From: Acidaminobacter sp. JC074
GTDB taxonomy: Bacteria > Bacillota > Clostridia > Peptostreptococcales > Acidaminobacteraceae
NCBI RefSeq assembly: GCF_022496765.1
Contig: NZ_VANV01000009.1
Span: 124,034-188,033 of the forward strand
DNA length: 64,000 nt
Reading direction: 5' to 3'
In this document: positions 56,348-64,000 of the stretch, piece by piece
How the letters are laid out: every line of letters starts with the position of its first letter
How positions within the stretch are numbered: position 1 is the first letter of the stretch
Program-made: the position numbers and the translations under genes
The notes under the pieces: generated by a model
What the model was told of the DNA's origin: nothing
Databases searched by the model: none
What the model saw: the letters and a program-made list of their open reading frames with translations, nothing else

Positions 56348-56596
56348 TTAACCGCCACTAGCTGGAGATAAAAAGGCAACCTTGTCTCCTGTTTTTAGTG
56401 GTGTTTTATATTTCTTGAGTTTTAAAAAATTTACATCATTGACAAAGGTAATGGCATTTTTTAATTGGCTTTTACATGAGATGCCAGAATCATTATGTAT
56501 GACGTCTATTAAGTCTTTAACTGAGTTTGCTTGTAACTTCATCTGTGATGTCTGCATCAAGCTTCTCAGACTTCCATAAAAATAAACATTGATCAT
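56348..56596 (-). CDS. MoaD/ThiS-like sulfur carrier
   Basis: 82 aa beta-grasp protein ending in PASGG, the GG tail needed for thiocarboxylation. MINVYFYGSLRSLM and TFVNDVNFLKLKKYKTPLK match the MoaD fold. It would donate sulfur for the pterin dithiolene. Its start lies 80 bases inside the end of the AOR gene, in another frame. Confidence 0.85.
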   Translation of the reverse strand: MINVYFYGSLRSLMQTSQMKLQANSVKDLIDVIHNDSGISCKSQLKNAITFVNDVNFLKLKKYKTPLKTGDKVAFLSPASGG

Positions 56597-58472
56597 CGTA
56601 TAACCCTAACTTCCTTAATGTCTTTTCTTTTGGTATCCCCTCTTGGTCCCAACCTCTGCAGGCATAGAACTGCTTTTTAAGTGATTCAAGAGGTACTTTT
56701 GCATCACTCACACCTGCTTGCGCTTCATGGGTCAAACGTTTTGGAAGCCCATCGTCTGAAGCTTTAAGACCTCTTTTTAAATTGATCATCCGCTCTAAGT
56801 TAAAGCCTCTCTCTCCTATTGTTTTAAATCTACCAAGATCCATCTTCATACCTGTTGCAAGCTTGATGCCCTTACTGTGAGGAATCATCGGAAGGTGAAT
56901 AGGCAAGCTTTTCATATAGTTCAACCTCTTGATAATAAAGGCTGTTATTGGTGTTGTTAATAGCTTGTTTGCCACTGAAGTTAAACCTGAGTTGGGTTTT
57001 TCTAAAATATCTTTTGGCAACATCATTTGAAGGGTGAATACACATTGTCCTGCCGCTGAACAAGCTTCCATCATATCTTGACTAAAGATGGTAAATTCAG
57101 CTTTGTTGGTTGTCTTATATGGATTCATATTCATACTGAGTCCTTCAAACAAGACAATATAACCTGCATTCAAATGACAGCCTCCCCTATTAGAAACCGC
57201 ATAACCGAGTCCTTGACCAACAGCACCTCTTGGTTCATAAGCAGAAAGTTCCATACCCTTAGAATGAATGGCAAAGTCATGGCCACCATACTTGTCAGAA
57301 AGAAACTTTACACCTTCAGCCAAATCATTGCCAATGCCCTCTCTATAGGCTATCATTCTAATAATTTCAGAAAGATTATCTATTTTACCGAATTCAAGTC
57401 CATTGTCCCAAAGACCTTTTTCATTAAGTTCCATAGCAAAGGCAATAACACCAGCAGTACTGATAGAATCCATACCATACTCATCTAATTCCAAGTTCCA
57501 TCTACAAATGGCTTCTAAATTGTTGTTTAATATATTGGGCCCAAACAAGCCAATGGTTTCAAGTTCTGGACCTTTTACTATTTTATCATGAACTTTAACC
57601 TGCCTACCACACTGTATGGGACATGTGATGCAGCCTTTTTTTTTAATTACATGATTTTCTTTTAGACTTTCACCAGATACCTTATCAAAGTCATTGTACC
57701 TGCCTGCATTAAAATTTCTTGTAGCTAGTATATTGTTATGATGCATGATGGTTAAAAGCCCCGCTGTTCCAAAAGTCGGTAGCTGTTTCCCTGTCAGTGG
57801 ATGCATCCTTAACTTACTTATCCAATTCTTATAAAATGACTTAATCGTCGAATCGTAAACCTGTGTTTTAATTTTTCCAAATGTTGCTATGGCCTTTAAA
57901 TTCTTATAACCAAATACTGCACCAATACCACCACGTCCAGCTGTTCTCTCTCCTGAAAACAAACCGGCATACTTGACTTGATTTTCACCAGCAGGACCTA
58001 TTACCAGCTTGCCATACCGCTTGGGTAAGGCTTCTTGTACCTGGTCTACATGCATGCCCCACAAGCTCTTTGCATCATGAAAACTTATAGAATCTTCTGT
58101 CAACTCAAGCCAGACCTTGTCTGAGGCTTTTCCAGATATAATCAGCGCATCATAACCTGTTTTTTTAAGCATCAAACCGAAATCACCACCACAATTGGAT
58201 GAAGTAATAAGACCGGTTAAAGGTGAAATGCTAGAGACATTAAAACGACTTGATGCTGGTGCTCCCGTACCTGTCATTGGGCCAGTGGAAATGACCACTA
58301 TATTTTCTTCTGATAAGGGTTTAATCTTATCATCCAATAGATCATAGATGATTTTAGCTGCCATGACCTTGCCACCTAGAAAGCGCTCACGATCACTGTC
58401 TGTCCAAGGATACAAACTTGTTTTTTGTGTGGATAAATCAATTTTTAGTACTTTACCAGCATATGCTTTCAA
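56517..58472 (-). CDS. aor: Aldehyde:ferredoxin oxidoreductase (tungsten enzyme)
   Basis: About 651 aa. Oxidises aldehydes to carboxylates with ferredoxin, using a tungsten bis-pterin and a 4Fe-4S cluster. Cluster motif CITCPIQC (family CxxCxxxC) near residue 290; pterin-binding SSRFNVSSISPLTG. TTG at 58472 is the real start: AAGGAGG lies 5 bases upstream and the resulting MKAYAGKVLKIDLS matches the usual N-terminus. An upstream GTG lies inside the operator. Its expression is tied by that operator to the TetR of the aldolase operon. Confidence 0.92.
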   Translation of the reverse strand: MKAYAGKVLKIDLSTQKTSLYPWTDSDRERFLGGKVMAAKIIYDLLDDKIKPLSEENIVVISTGPMTGTGAPASSRFNVSSISPLTGLITSSNCGGDFGLMLKKTGYDALIISGKASDKVWLELTEDSISFHDAKSLWGMHVDQVQEALPKRYGKLVIGPAGENQVKYAGLFSGERTAGRGGIGAVFGYKNLKAIATFGKIKTQVYDSTIKSFYKNWISKLRMHPLTGKQLPTFGTAGLLTIMHHNNILATRNFNAGRYNDFDKVSGESLKENHVIKKKGCITCPIQCGRQVKVHDKIVKGPELETIGLFGPNILNNNLEAICRWNLELDEYGMDSISTAGVIAFAMELNEKGLWDNGLEFGKIDNLSEIIRMIAYREGIGNDLAEGVKFLSDKYGGHDFAIHSKGMELSAYEPRGAVGQGLGYAVSNRGGCHLNAGYIVLFEGLSMNMNPYKTTNKAEFTIFSQDMMEACSAAGQCVFTLQMMLPKDILEKPNSGLTSVANKLLTTPITAFIIKRLNYMKSLPIHLPMIPHSKGIKLATGMKMDLGRFKTIGERGFNLERMINLKRGLKASDDGLPKRLTHEAQAGVSDAKVPLESLKKQFYACRGWDQEGIPKEKTLRKLGLYDDQCLFLWKSEKLDADITDEVTSKLS

Positions 58473-58484
58473 TCCAGCCTCCTT

Positions 58485-58502
58485 TGAGTGAATATTCACT
58501 CA
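58485..58502. promoter_or_regulatory. TetR operator, perfect 18-bp palindrome (copy 2)
   Basis: Identical in all 18 bases to the site at 22571-22588. It lies just downstream of the AOR -10, covering the transcription start zone. Confidence 0.85.
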
Positions 58503-58507
58503 CTCCT

Positions 58508-58536
58508 ATTATACTGACAAAGCTTTTCTTTGTAAA
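58508..58536 (-). promoter_or_regulatory. AOR promoter
   Basis: TTTACA (58531-58536), a 17-bp spacer and TATAAT (58508-58513) form a near-consensus promoter immediately before the palindrome. Confidence 0.85.
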
Positions 58537-58540
58537 CAAA

Positions 58541-58569
58541 ATAAATCCCGGTGAAATCAATCACCAGGA
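58541..58569 (-). terminator. Terminator of the Cys-rich small-domain gene
   Basis: TCCTGGTGA / TCACCGGGA stem (one G-U) with a U-rich tail between this gene and the AOR promoter. Confidence 0.75.
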
Positions 58570-58575
58570 CATCTT

Positions 58576-58854
58576 TTAATCTTCAAATCTGTTGCCTTTA
58601 ATAAAACTTGAACCCCTTCTCATGACTTCACCCATCTTTGACATGACAAAATCATAAGAATTTTCATCGTGTGGTTTTGTACAACCCGAGCAATCCTTCA
58701 CACCATGTGTTGTAGAGAAATTACCACCGCATTCATCACCTAACATGAAAAGTGGACAATAACAAAACAAACAGTTAAACTTATCCTCATCAACGCCCTT
58801 GTGACATGGAAAATACTCGCACTTTTTATTTTGATTAAATTTATAGTTTGCCAT
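58576..58854 (-). CDS. Cysteine-rich small-domain protein
   Basis: 92 aa with metal-binding Cys pattern CEYFPCH, NCLFCYCPLF, CGGNF and DCSGCTKPH. Probably binds zinc or Fe-S. The family often lies with cofactor genes. ATG at 58854 follows AAAGGAG; the longer frame has no RBS. Confidence 0.85.
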   Translation of the reverse strand: MANYKFNQNKKCEYFPCHKGVDEDKFNCLFCYCPLFMLGDECGGNFSTTHGVKDCSGCTKPHDENSYDFVMSKMGEVMRRGSSFIKGNRFED

Positions 58855-58929
58855 ACTTGCTCCTTTATATATTGTATTCGTTACTGAATCCATCATACCA
58901 CTAAAGCAGCTTATTAACTACAACTTTTC

Positions 58930-59793
58930 TCAAATTAAAGTCTCTTTAAAAGCCTTTGGAGACATACCTTCGTAATGCTTAAAGAACTTGGTCATATTGG
59001 CTGCTTCATAAAAACCTAAGATTTCTGAAATCTCATAGTTCATCAAATCACCTTGACTGAGATATCTTTTTATTTCAAGAATCACTCTCTTGATAATAAA
59101 CTCTTTTGCTGACATGCCAACAACTTTTCTTGTCACCTGGTTGATGTTTTTTTTAGATAAGTGCATCATATGAGCATAATCTTCTACATTTCTTGTCTCG
59201 AAATAGTGTTTTTCTACAAAATCTCTAAATACTTTAAAATGTTCATATTCCTTAGAGCTATAAACTTTCTCTTTTACTTGGATATCACCCTTAATAGACA
59301 CTATAAAGCTTTGAAACAAGGATGCTATTAACTCCACATTCATACGTTCTATACGTTTACTGTATTCCTTATAGAGTAAGTCTAAGAGGATTCGGTGGGT
59401 TTGACTAGAAGAAGTCTCTAAGCAGATAACTGGAGACCCTAAAGCTGAGTCTACAAACTCCAAAAACAAGTCCTCACTCAAGCCTTCTACTTTATAAAAA
59501 AATGGTTCATTGATATGAAGAATATAGCCCTTTACATCCTTGTTAACCTGAAAACGGTGAACCTGATTTTTCTGGACAAAGATCAAATCCCCCTTCTTAT
59601 ATGCATAAGAATTGAAGTCTACATGATGGTAGCCTGATCCCTCAGCAATATAGAGAATTGCCCAGAAATTTAACCTAAAATCTTTTTCTAACATCCTTTT
59701 AGGACGTGTTGAAAAGAAGAGATTTAAATCCACAATCTCAAAGTCCAATGTCTTTTTAGTTTTATAGTCCACACGATCAATGGTATTCATCAT
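58930..59793 (-). CDS. AraC-family regulator
   Basis: 287 aa. N-terminal cupin domain (about 20-150), C-terminal double HTH with YAHMMHLSKKNINQVTRKVVG and YEISEILGFYEAANMTKFFKHYEGMSP. ATG at 59793 follows AGGAGG. Candidates for its target are the neighbouring genes, but no site is evident. Confidence 0.87.
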   Translation of the reverse strand: MMNTIDRVDYKTKKTLDFEIVDLNLFFSTRPKRMLEKDFRLNFWAILYIAEGSGYHHVDFNSYAYKKGDLIFVQKNQVHRFQVNKDVKGYILHINEPFFYKVEGLSEDLFLEFVDSALGSPVICLETSSSQTHRILLDLLYKEYSKRIERMNVELIASLFQSFIVSIKGDIQVKEKVYSSKEYEHFKVFRDFVEKHYFETRNVEDYAHMMHLSKKNINQVTRKVVGMSAKEFIIKRVILEIKRYLSQGDLMNYEISEILGFYEAANMTKFFKHYEGMSPKAFKETLI

Positions 59794-59854
59794 AATCCTC
59801 CTGACTAAAGACGTCAATCACGACCTTTTCAAGACTCTTGTTCTTATCTTTCAT
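59777..59854 (-). CDS. Short 25-codon ORF between iscB and araC
   Basis: ATG overlaps the iscB stop (ATGA), with AGGAGG 6 bases before it, and its TGA lies inside the araC start region. It may couple translation or be chance; no homology recognised. Confidence 0.3.
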   Translation of the reverse strand: MKDKNKSLEKVVIDVFSQEDYDEYH

Positions 59855-61242
59855 GAGCAACCTCCTGGATACTTGTGACATTCAGTCATGAGAGGAATGG
59901 AGGTTAACGGTAAGAAGCTTGAGTAATTATAGCCATCTGCCTTCTGGACCAACTCACAATACTTATGATTGATACCTTGCACTGTTCCGTGTTTTGTTTT
60001 GATATTGAAATAGCCACTTGTTCTACAAGACACAGTACCATAATGGGTTCCCTTTTTCTTACCGTTTGGTACATTCGCTTTGACTAAGTCACCAGTCTTA
60101 AATCCATGATGATATTTCTGTCTCGGTTTATAAGCTCTTGGAAAACCATACTTATCGAGTAGTGTCCTAGAATGAGAACCTCTACCACATGCACTTATTT
60201 TTAGGACCTTCAAATCCTTAGGTCTATCAAAAGACTCTGGTATCTCACCAACACATAAAGCATCATAATAATGTGTCTTTTCAAGACCCATCTTACTTCT
60301 GTTAAACTTGGTTCTCCCACCACTTGACACTTCTAAGTGCTCGGTTTTTCTGCTAAGCATTTGATAGGTCGCTTTTCTAGATGTATTCACTCTTGCTGCA
60401 TCTCTATAGAATCCCGGTCTTCCTTTTGATAGCACCATTTCTATATGCTTAACCCTGATTTGATCAATTTTCTTATGACTGATTTTCAACCTTTGAGACC
60501 ACTCTTCTAGATTCCTTGAAGCCTTTTCTTGATTACACGTCCTACAAGCAATTGTTAAATTAGATACTCTATCGGTACCGCCATTATTTCTTGATACCAT
60601 ATGTTCTACTTCTAAGATGGGATCTTTACTTTCACCTTTACAATACTGACATGTGTGATTAGTTGTGTAAAGTAAATACTCTCTGACTTCGTATCCGAAT
60701 AAAGTTCCTTGTTGATATTCTATTCCTGAGATATCAGGCTTCTCCATTAACTGAGTATCAAAACGAACCGTCTCCACACTAATGGCCTTGATAGGACATA
60801 ACTTATGTAAACGATCTGTCATAGTTTCTACGTTGTCAACAGTGGATTGTACAGAAGGTGGTAACCAACCTGCTTTTCTAGTCCTATTTTGGAACCTCGG
60901 TTTTCTATACCGAGTCTTACGATTTCTTCTGCTTTTTCTAAAACTTCTACGATCATCTAGATTTGATTTAATAACTTCTGCTCGATGATCGAGTTCTCCA
61001 AGAAAAACAACTTTTGCTTCTACTTTGGCATCTTCGACAATGGCAATACCTGTTGTCTTTGCACCTGGGTCAAATTTGAGGATATAATCCTTAGTTTCAG
61101 GATCCACGATTAATTGTTTTAGCCTAATCGTAAAAGGCTCTCTTTTGTGTACTACCGCATAACCCTTGTTCAATAACCATCTTGCTTTTGCAGGATGACA
61201 AGGGTTAAGCGGTGTTTTGTTCTTGTTTAATACAAAAACCAT
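59851..61242 (-). CDS. iscB: IscB RNA-guided endonuclease
   Basis: 463 aa, ancestor-like relative of Cas9. N-terminal PLMP-type domain (KTPLNPCHPAKARWLL, about 9-24), RuvC-I FDPG (Asp about 58), Arg-rich bridge helix (about 98-120), RuvC-II SVETVRFD (Glu about 157). HNH domain (about 198-243) carries EVEHMVSR with His about 214 and Cys pairs CQYC and CRTC. RuvC-III HYYDAL has Asp about 327. A C-terminal RNA/PAM-interacting part follows. All catalytic residues look intact, so it may be active. No transposase gene is in the window. Confidence 0.93.
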   Translation of the reverse strand: MVFVLNKNKTPLNPCHPAKARWLLNKGYAVVHKREPFTIRLKQLIVDPETKDYILKFDPGAKTTGIAIVEDAKVEAKVVFLGELDHRAEVIKSNLDDRRSFRKSRRNRKTRYRKPRFQNRTRKAGWLPPSVQSTVDNVETMTDRLHKLCPIKAISVETVRFDTQLMEKPDISGIEYQQGTLFGYEVREYLLYTTNHTCQYCKGESKDPILEVEHMVSRNNGGTDRVSNLTIACRTCNQEKASRNLEEWSQRLKISHKKIDQIRVKHIEMVLSKGRPGFYRDAARVNTSRKATYQMLSRKTEHLEVSSGGRTKFNRSKMGLEKTHYYDALCVGEIPESFDRPKDLKVLKISACGRGSHSRTLLDKYGFPRAYKPRQKYHHGFKTGDLVKANVPNGKKKGTHYGTVSCRTSGYFNIKTKHGTVQGINHKYCELVQKADGYNYSSFLPLTSIPLMTECHKYPGGCS

Positions 61243-61525
61243 AAAGTAATTTCCTTTCTCTTAGAGCGAGCTCTAAGGTATCGCAAGAAAACTCGCCTGC
61301 CTCGCCAATGTTATCTACACTTGTTAAGCTACACTCACCGTCCGCACCCCTACAAACTGTTTAAAATGTAACGCTAGTGCTGCAAGCTGGCAGAGCACCT
61401 GCAGGTAGCATGATGTAAATAACGTAGTACACTAAGTACTTAAGCTGGTCAACTAGGATATAGAAACATATCCTCGACTTCAGACGTGCTACAAGCCTGC
61501 GACTTTAGTCGTGGGTTGTTGACAG
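61243..61525 (-). ncRNA. Probable omega-RNA (HEARO) of IscB
   Basis: The 283-base gene-free stretch before iscB has many hairpins on the minus strand: CGACT-AA-AGTCG at 61500-61511, GGATAT-ATATCC around 61455-61474, and CTTAGAGC-GCTCTAAG just before the iscB RBS. This fits the length and place of an omega-RNA, whose guide would lie at its 5' end, next to or in the sirtuin 3' end. Boundaries are inferred. Confidence 0.75.
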
Positions 61526-62392
61526 CTATCCTTTTATTTTCTGAATCAGTTGATGAGCATCAAAGTTTGTATAAATGTTTCCCTTTTCTTTATGAGACTG
61601 CCCCGCAAGATTGGGATTCACACGAATCAAGCTAATATTATCATACTTGCTAGACAGTTCATCAAAAGGATATCTAATGATGACAGGGGTATTATAACCG
61701 ACTCCTAGTTCAAGTAGGACTATTTTTTCATCTACATCAATAAAATCAATATAAGCTTCCCTATTATCCAGGTTTTCTGCTTCTACAAACATATGGTCAA
61801 TACGGAGGTTTGGACAAAGTAATTCCCCGCACTCCTTACATCTTGGTATGTCCTCTGTTCTAATTTCAGTCTTGTCCTTCCCCATATATTCCAACATCTT
61901 ATAGATATCTTCTTTATTGTCATATAAGGTTTCATGACATGATTTAGAACATTGAAATTTACCATAAGACCCTTGCATTGAAAAAATCTTATCTTTTGAA
62001 AAACCACCCTTGAAAAATTGTCCATCTGCATTGGTCGTAATAACAAAGTAGTGCTTATCTTTAACTATATCATATAAATCTTTATAGGCCTCAAGCTGGT
62101 CTGTTCTGTAATATACATTGTAAATATGTCTGGCCCAAAAGCCCCAATAGGTATTAGCACTTTCTTCTCTTAAATACCAATGATGAGCGATACCATCAGA
62201 GATGGTTTTGTAGCCTAGCCTCGCATAAAGCGGATAAAGTTCTTTAAAAAGTCCTTCATCGTTATAGTTGAGACCTGCTGAAGCACTTAAACCTGCACCA
62301 GCACCTATAACAATACGGTCAGCTTGGTCAATGTTTTTTATTATTTCATCAAGAAGGTCACTTGATAAACTTGCTTTGGTGTTTATATTCAT
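61526..62392 (-). CDS. SirTM-like sirtuin (NAD-dependent)
   Basis: 288 aa with GAGAGLSASAGLNY for NAD and zinc Cys pattern CSKSC and CKECGELLC. The canonical catalytic His is replaced: SMQGSYG has Gln, as in macrodomain-linked sirtuins that ADP-ribosylate lipoyl proteins. TTNADGQF replaces the usual TQNID. No macrodomain, GcvH-L or LplA2 gene accompanies it here. ATG at 62392 is the best start; no strong RBS is seen. Confidence 0.8.
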   Translation of the reverse strand: MNINTKASLSSDLLDEIIKNIDQADRIVIGAGAGLSASAGLNYNDEGLFKELYPLYARLGYKTISDGIAHHWYLREESANTYWGFWARHIYNVYYRTDQLEAYKDLYDIVKDKHYFVITTNADGQFFKGGFSKDKIFSMQGSYGKFQCSKSCHETLYDNKEDIYKMLEYMGKDKTEIRTEDIPRCKECGELLCPNLRIDHMFVEAENLDNREAYIDFIDVDEKIVLLELGVGYNTPVIIRYPFDELSSKYDNISLIRVNPNLAGQSHKEKGNIYTNFDAHQLIQKIKG

Positions 62393-62478
62393 TCTGATTG
62401 ACACATGCCACATCGCTCTCTGCATATATGGAGCCCATCTTTGCAAGCGGTCAGTGGGTGCCGTAGAATCAGTTGTTT

Positions 62479-63854
62479 TTATTTGTATCGTAGTCCCTTT
62501 CTTGCTATTTGATAAGCTGCCGCATCATGTGAAGAACAACCTAATCTTTTCATTACTTTTTTTCCTTCTTTTGAAGTATTTCTTGGATTGACATACTTAA
62601 ATGCTACCCCTCTATTTAAACATCTACTTTCTACAGCTTTCATATACTTAACAAACGGAAATCCAGATAACATTCGTTTATACTTCTTTGTCTGCCTTCT
62701 AAGATAAAAGTTTTTTATGCTTAAAATCTAGATTTTCAATGACGACCATTAAACCATTAATTTCAGCATAATTCGTAATATCTACAGCTACTTTGTTTAA
62801 CATATCTTTGATTTGATTAGAGGATTTTGAGTACATTTCATACTTTAATGTAAAATGGTTTATTGGATTACCGTATCGGTCGACATGACATGATAGCAAT
62901 TAAGATGATTGACATTAAAATCGACACCTAATGCCCCTACATAAGGACTTGTAATTTCTTTTGGTGCTTCATATTCTAATGATGCATGAAGATACCATAT
63001 ATCTCTTTTTCTTATGAATCGATAGGATACTGCTTGATAGATCTTTTCAATTTTAAAGCCTTTATTTACACGATAGCCATAATGCTATGTCACTTTTTCC
63101 ATCATTTCGTTTCCATAATTGAAATCAACGTCCTTAATAGTCAAATATTGTCCATATTTTTTTTCTAAACATCTTGGTATTCTAAGCTTTAGTTCATCTC
63201 CAGAATATCTACAGTTTTGGTTACCATTTACTTCATCTTTGGACCCTATACAGAAAAACATATGGTTTCGAGCATTTCCCCATTCTTGTTTCCATTCGCT
63301 ATGGGATAAACCACAAGGCTTAAATTGCTTCTTGAAAAGCTTTTTAGTGCCGAAGCAAACCCTTATAATGCCATTATCTAAATCATTTTCAAGTTTCATT
63401 AGTTTGTGTTGAATGTTGCCTAATTTACGTTTTTTATAATGTATATTACGTTCTAATTGCTTCTTTTCTTTCACAAGGTCTTTAAAATGTGTATCCGATT
63501 GTTTAAGGTACTTTAGAGTCAAACCAATTTCTTTACTATCTGATGTAAGTCTTTGTATGTCCTTTGTTAAAAACTCAAGACGCATTTTCTTATCAGAAAT
63601 CTCATCATTCATCAATTCTATCCTTGAATCTATAAGTCCACTTATATGACAATACATACTATTAAACGGTCTAGCAAGTATGCCATATTCTGATATGTAC
63701 TTCTTTTTGAGTTGATTTCTTTTCATTTTTTTACATGCTAAATCAACAAAAGTTTACGTGATAAACGCGACCAGAAGTCTGCTACTTCATTAAGTACAGA
63801 GTAATATGATTCTATTCTAATTTTCTCCTGGTAAGTGACATTAATTACAGACAT
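62479..63854 (-). pseudogene. Decayed TnpB (IS605/IS1341-type) gene
   Basis: Reading the minus strand from ATG at 63854 (with AAGGAG): a frameshift near 63750, an in-frame TAG at 63085-63087, and further frameshifts near 62895 and 62705. The pieces contain a large N-terminal domain, RuvC-I GVDFNVNHL, RuvC-II VIENLDF, and the C-terminal SSHDAAAYQIARKG. All the parts are present in order, so it is a broken nuclease, not a fragment pile. Confidence 0.88.
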
Positions 63855-64000
63855 AAAAAAATAACTCCTTTGATCGATAATAAATAAATCTAGGAATTAT
63901 TAATATAAGTAAACATATATATAGTGAAAAAAGAAATTAGATAATAAGAAAATAAATATACTTTATTATACCAAAAAAGACACCAGAACACAAGTTCGGA
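63855..64000. other. AT-rich upstream flank of the TnpB pseudogene
   Basis: No coding frame. Probably the left part of the insertion element and its promoter; no clear end was found. Confidence 0.4.

Noticed and set aside
58473-58499. GTG start of AOR at 58499
   Set aside because: It lies inside the operator and has no RBS; TTG at 58472 has AAGGAGG and the family N-terminus.
59851-61525. CRISPR-Cas9 remnant
   Set aside because: Protein is far too short, has a PLMP-type N-terminus and no repeats or cas genes are near; IscB fits.

Overview
The window comes from a low-GC, Gram-positive anaerobe, most likely a member of class Clostridia. This rests on strong AGGAGG ribosome binding sites, lipoproteins with a lipobox but no outer-membrane genes, a group II ECF transporter, an FMN-riboswitch rib operon, a two-subunit L-serine dehydratase, several clostridial ferredoxins and a tungsten-type aldehyde:ferredoxin oxidoreductase (AOR). 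I cannot name the genus. No tRNA, rRNA, CRISPR array or prophage was seen, and no stretch longer than about 300 bases lacks a gene or RNA element.

Layout. 191-7600 (minus) is one long operon led by a Moco/Tuco-type riboswitch. It encodes a flavinylated FMN-binding protein, three surface proteins built from repeated sulfite-oxidase-like modules (one fused to a phosphodiesterase), a complete ECF transporter and a MobB-like GTPase. 7695-11270 is the riboflavin operon with its FMN riboswitch. 11340-17350 holds small housekeeping genes, a Cys-rich flavoprotein under a long Fur-like palindrome, and a rifampicin phosphotransferase (rph) with its TetR regulator. 17491-23307 has a diguanylate cyclase and an aminotransferase/aldolase/kinase catabolic operon with a divergent TetR gene. 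23320-40865 has a CheA/CheY-like sensor pair, kinases, peptidases, Lon under a MarR-type regulator, Tpx, a chemoreceptor, and an ABC-F protein with an attenuator leader. 41145-46423 is a CotH / DUF4956 / VTC-domain cluster beside a two-component system. 46434-58472 carries ArsR-controlled permeases and redox proteins, a MocR/EamA pair, sdaAB, an OFA-type MFS transporter under a textbook MerR promoter, and the AOR-moaD pair. 58576-64000 is accessory: an AraC regulator, an IscB RNA-guided nuclease with a probable omega-RNA, a SirTM-like sirtuin, and a decayed TnpB element.

How the parts connect. The strongest lead for an undescribed system is the first operon. A Moco/Tuco RNA sits in front of an ECF importer, repeated extracellular domains that resemble the molybdopterin-binding fold, an extracellular phosphodiesterase and MobB. 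I infer an uptake and remodelling route for a molybdenum or tungsten pterin cofactor, or a related oxidoreductase system. The same window encodes a user of that cofactor (AOR plus a MoaD-like protein). The AOR carries the same perfect 18-bp palindrome as the aldolase operon next to a TetR gene 36 kb away. This suggests that AOR oxidises an aldehyde made by that operon.
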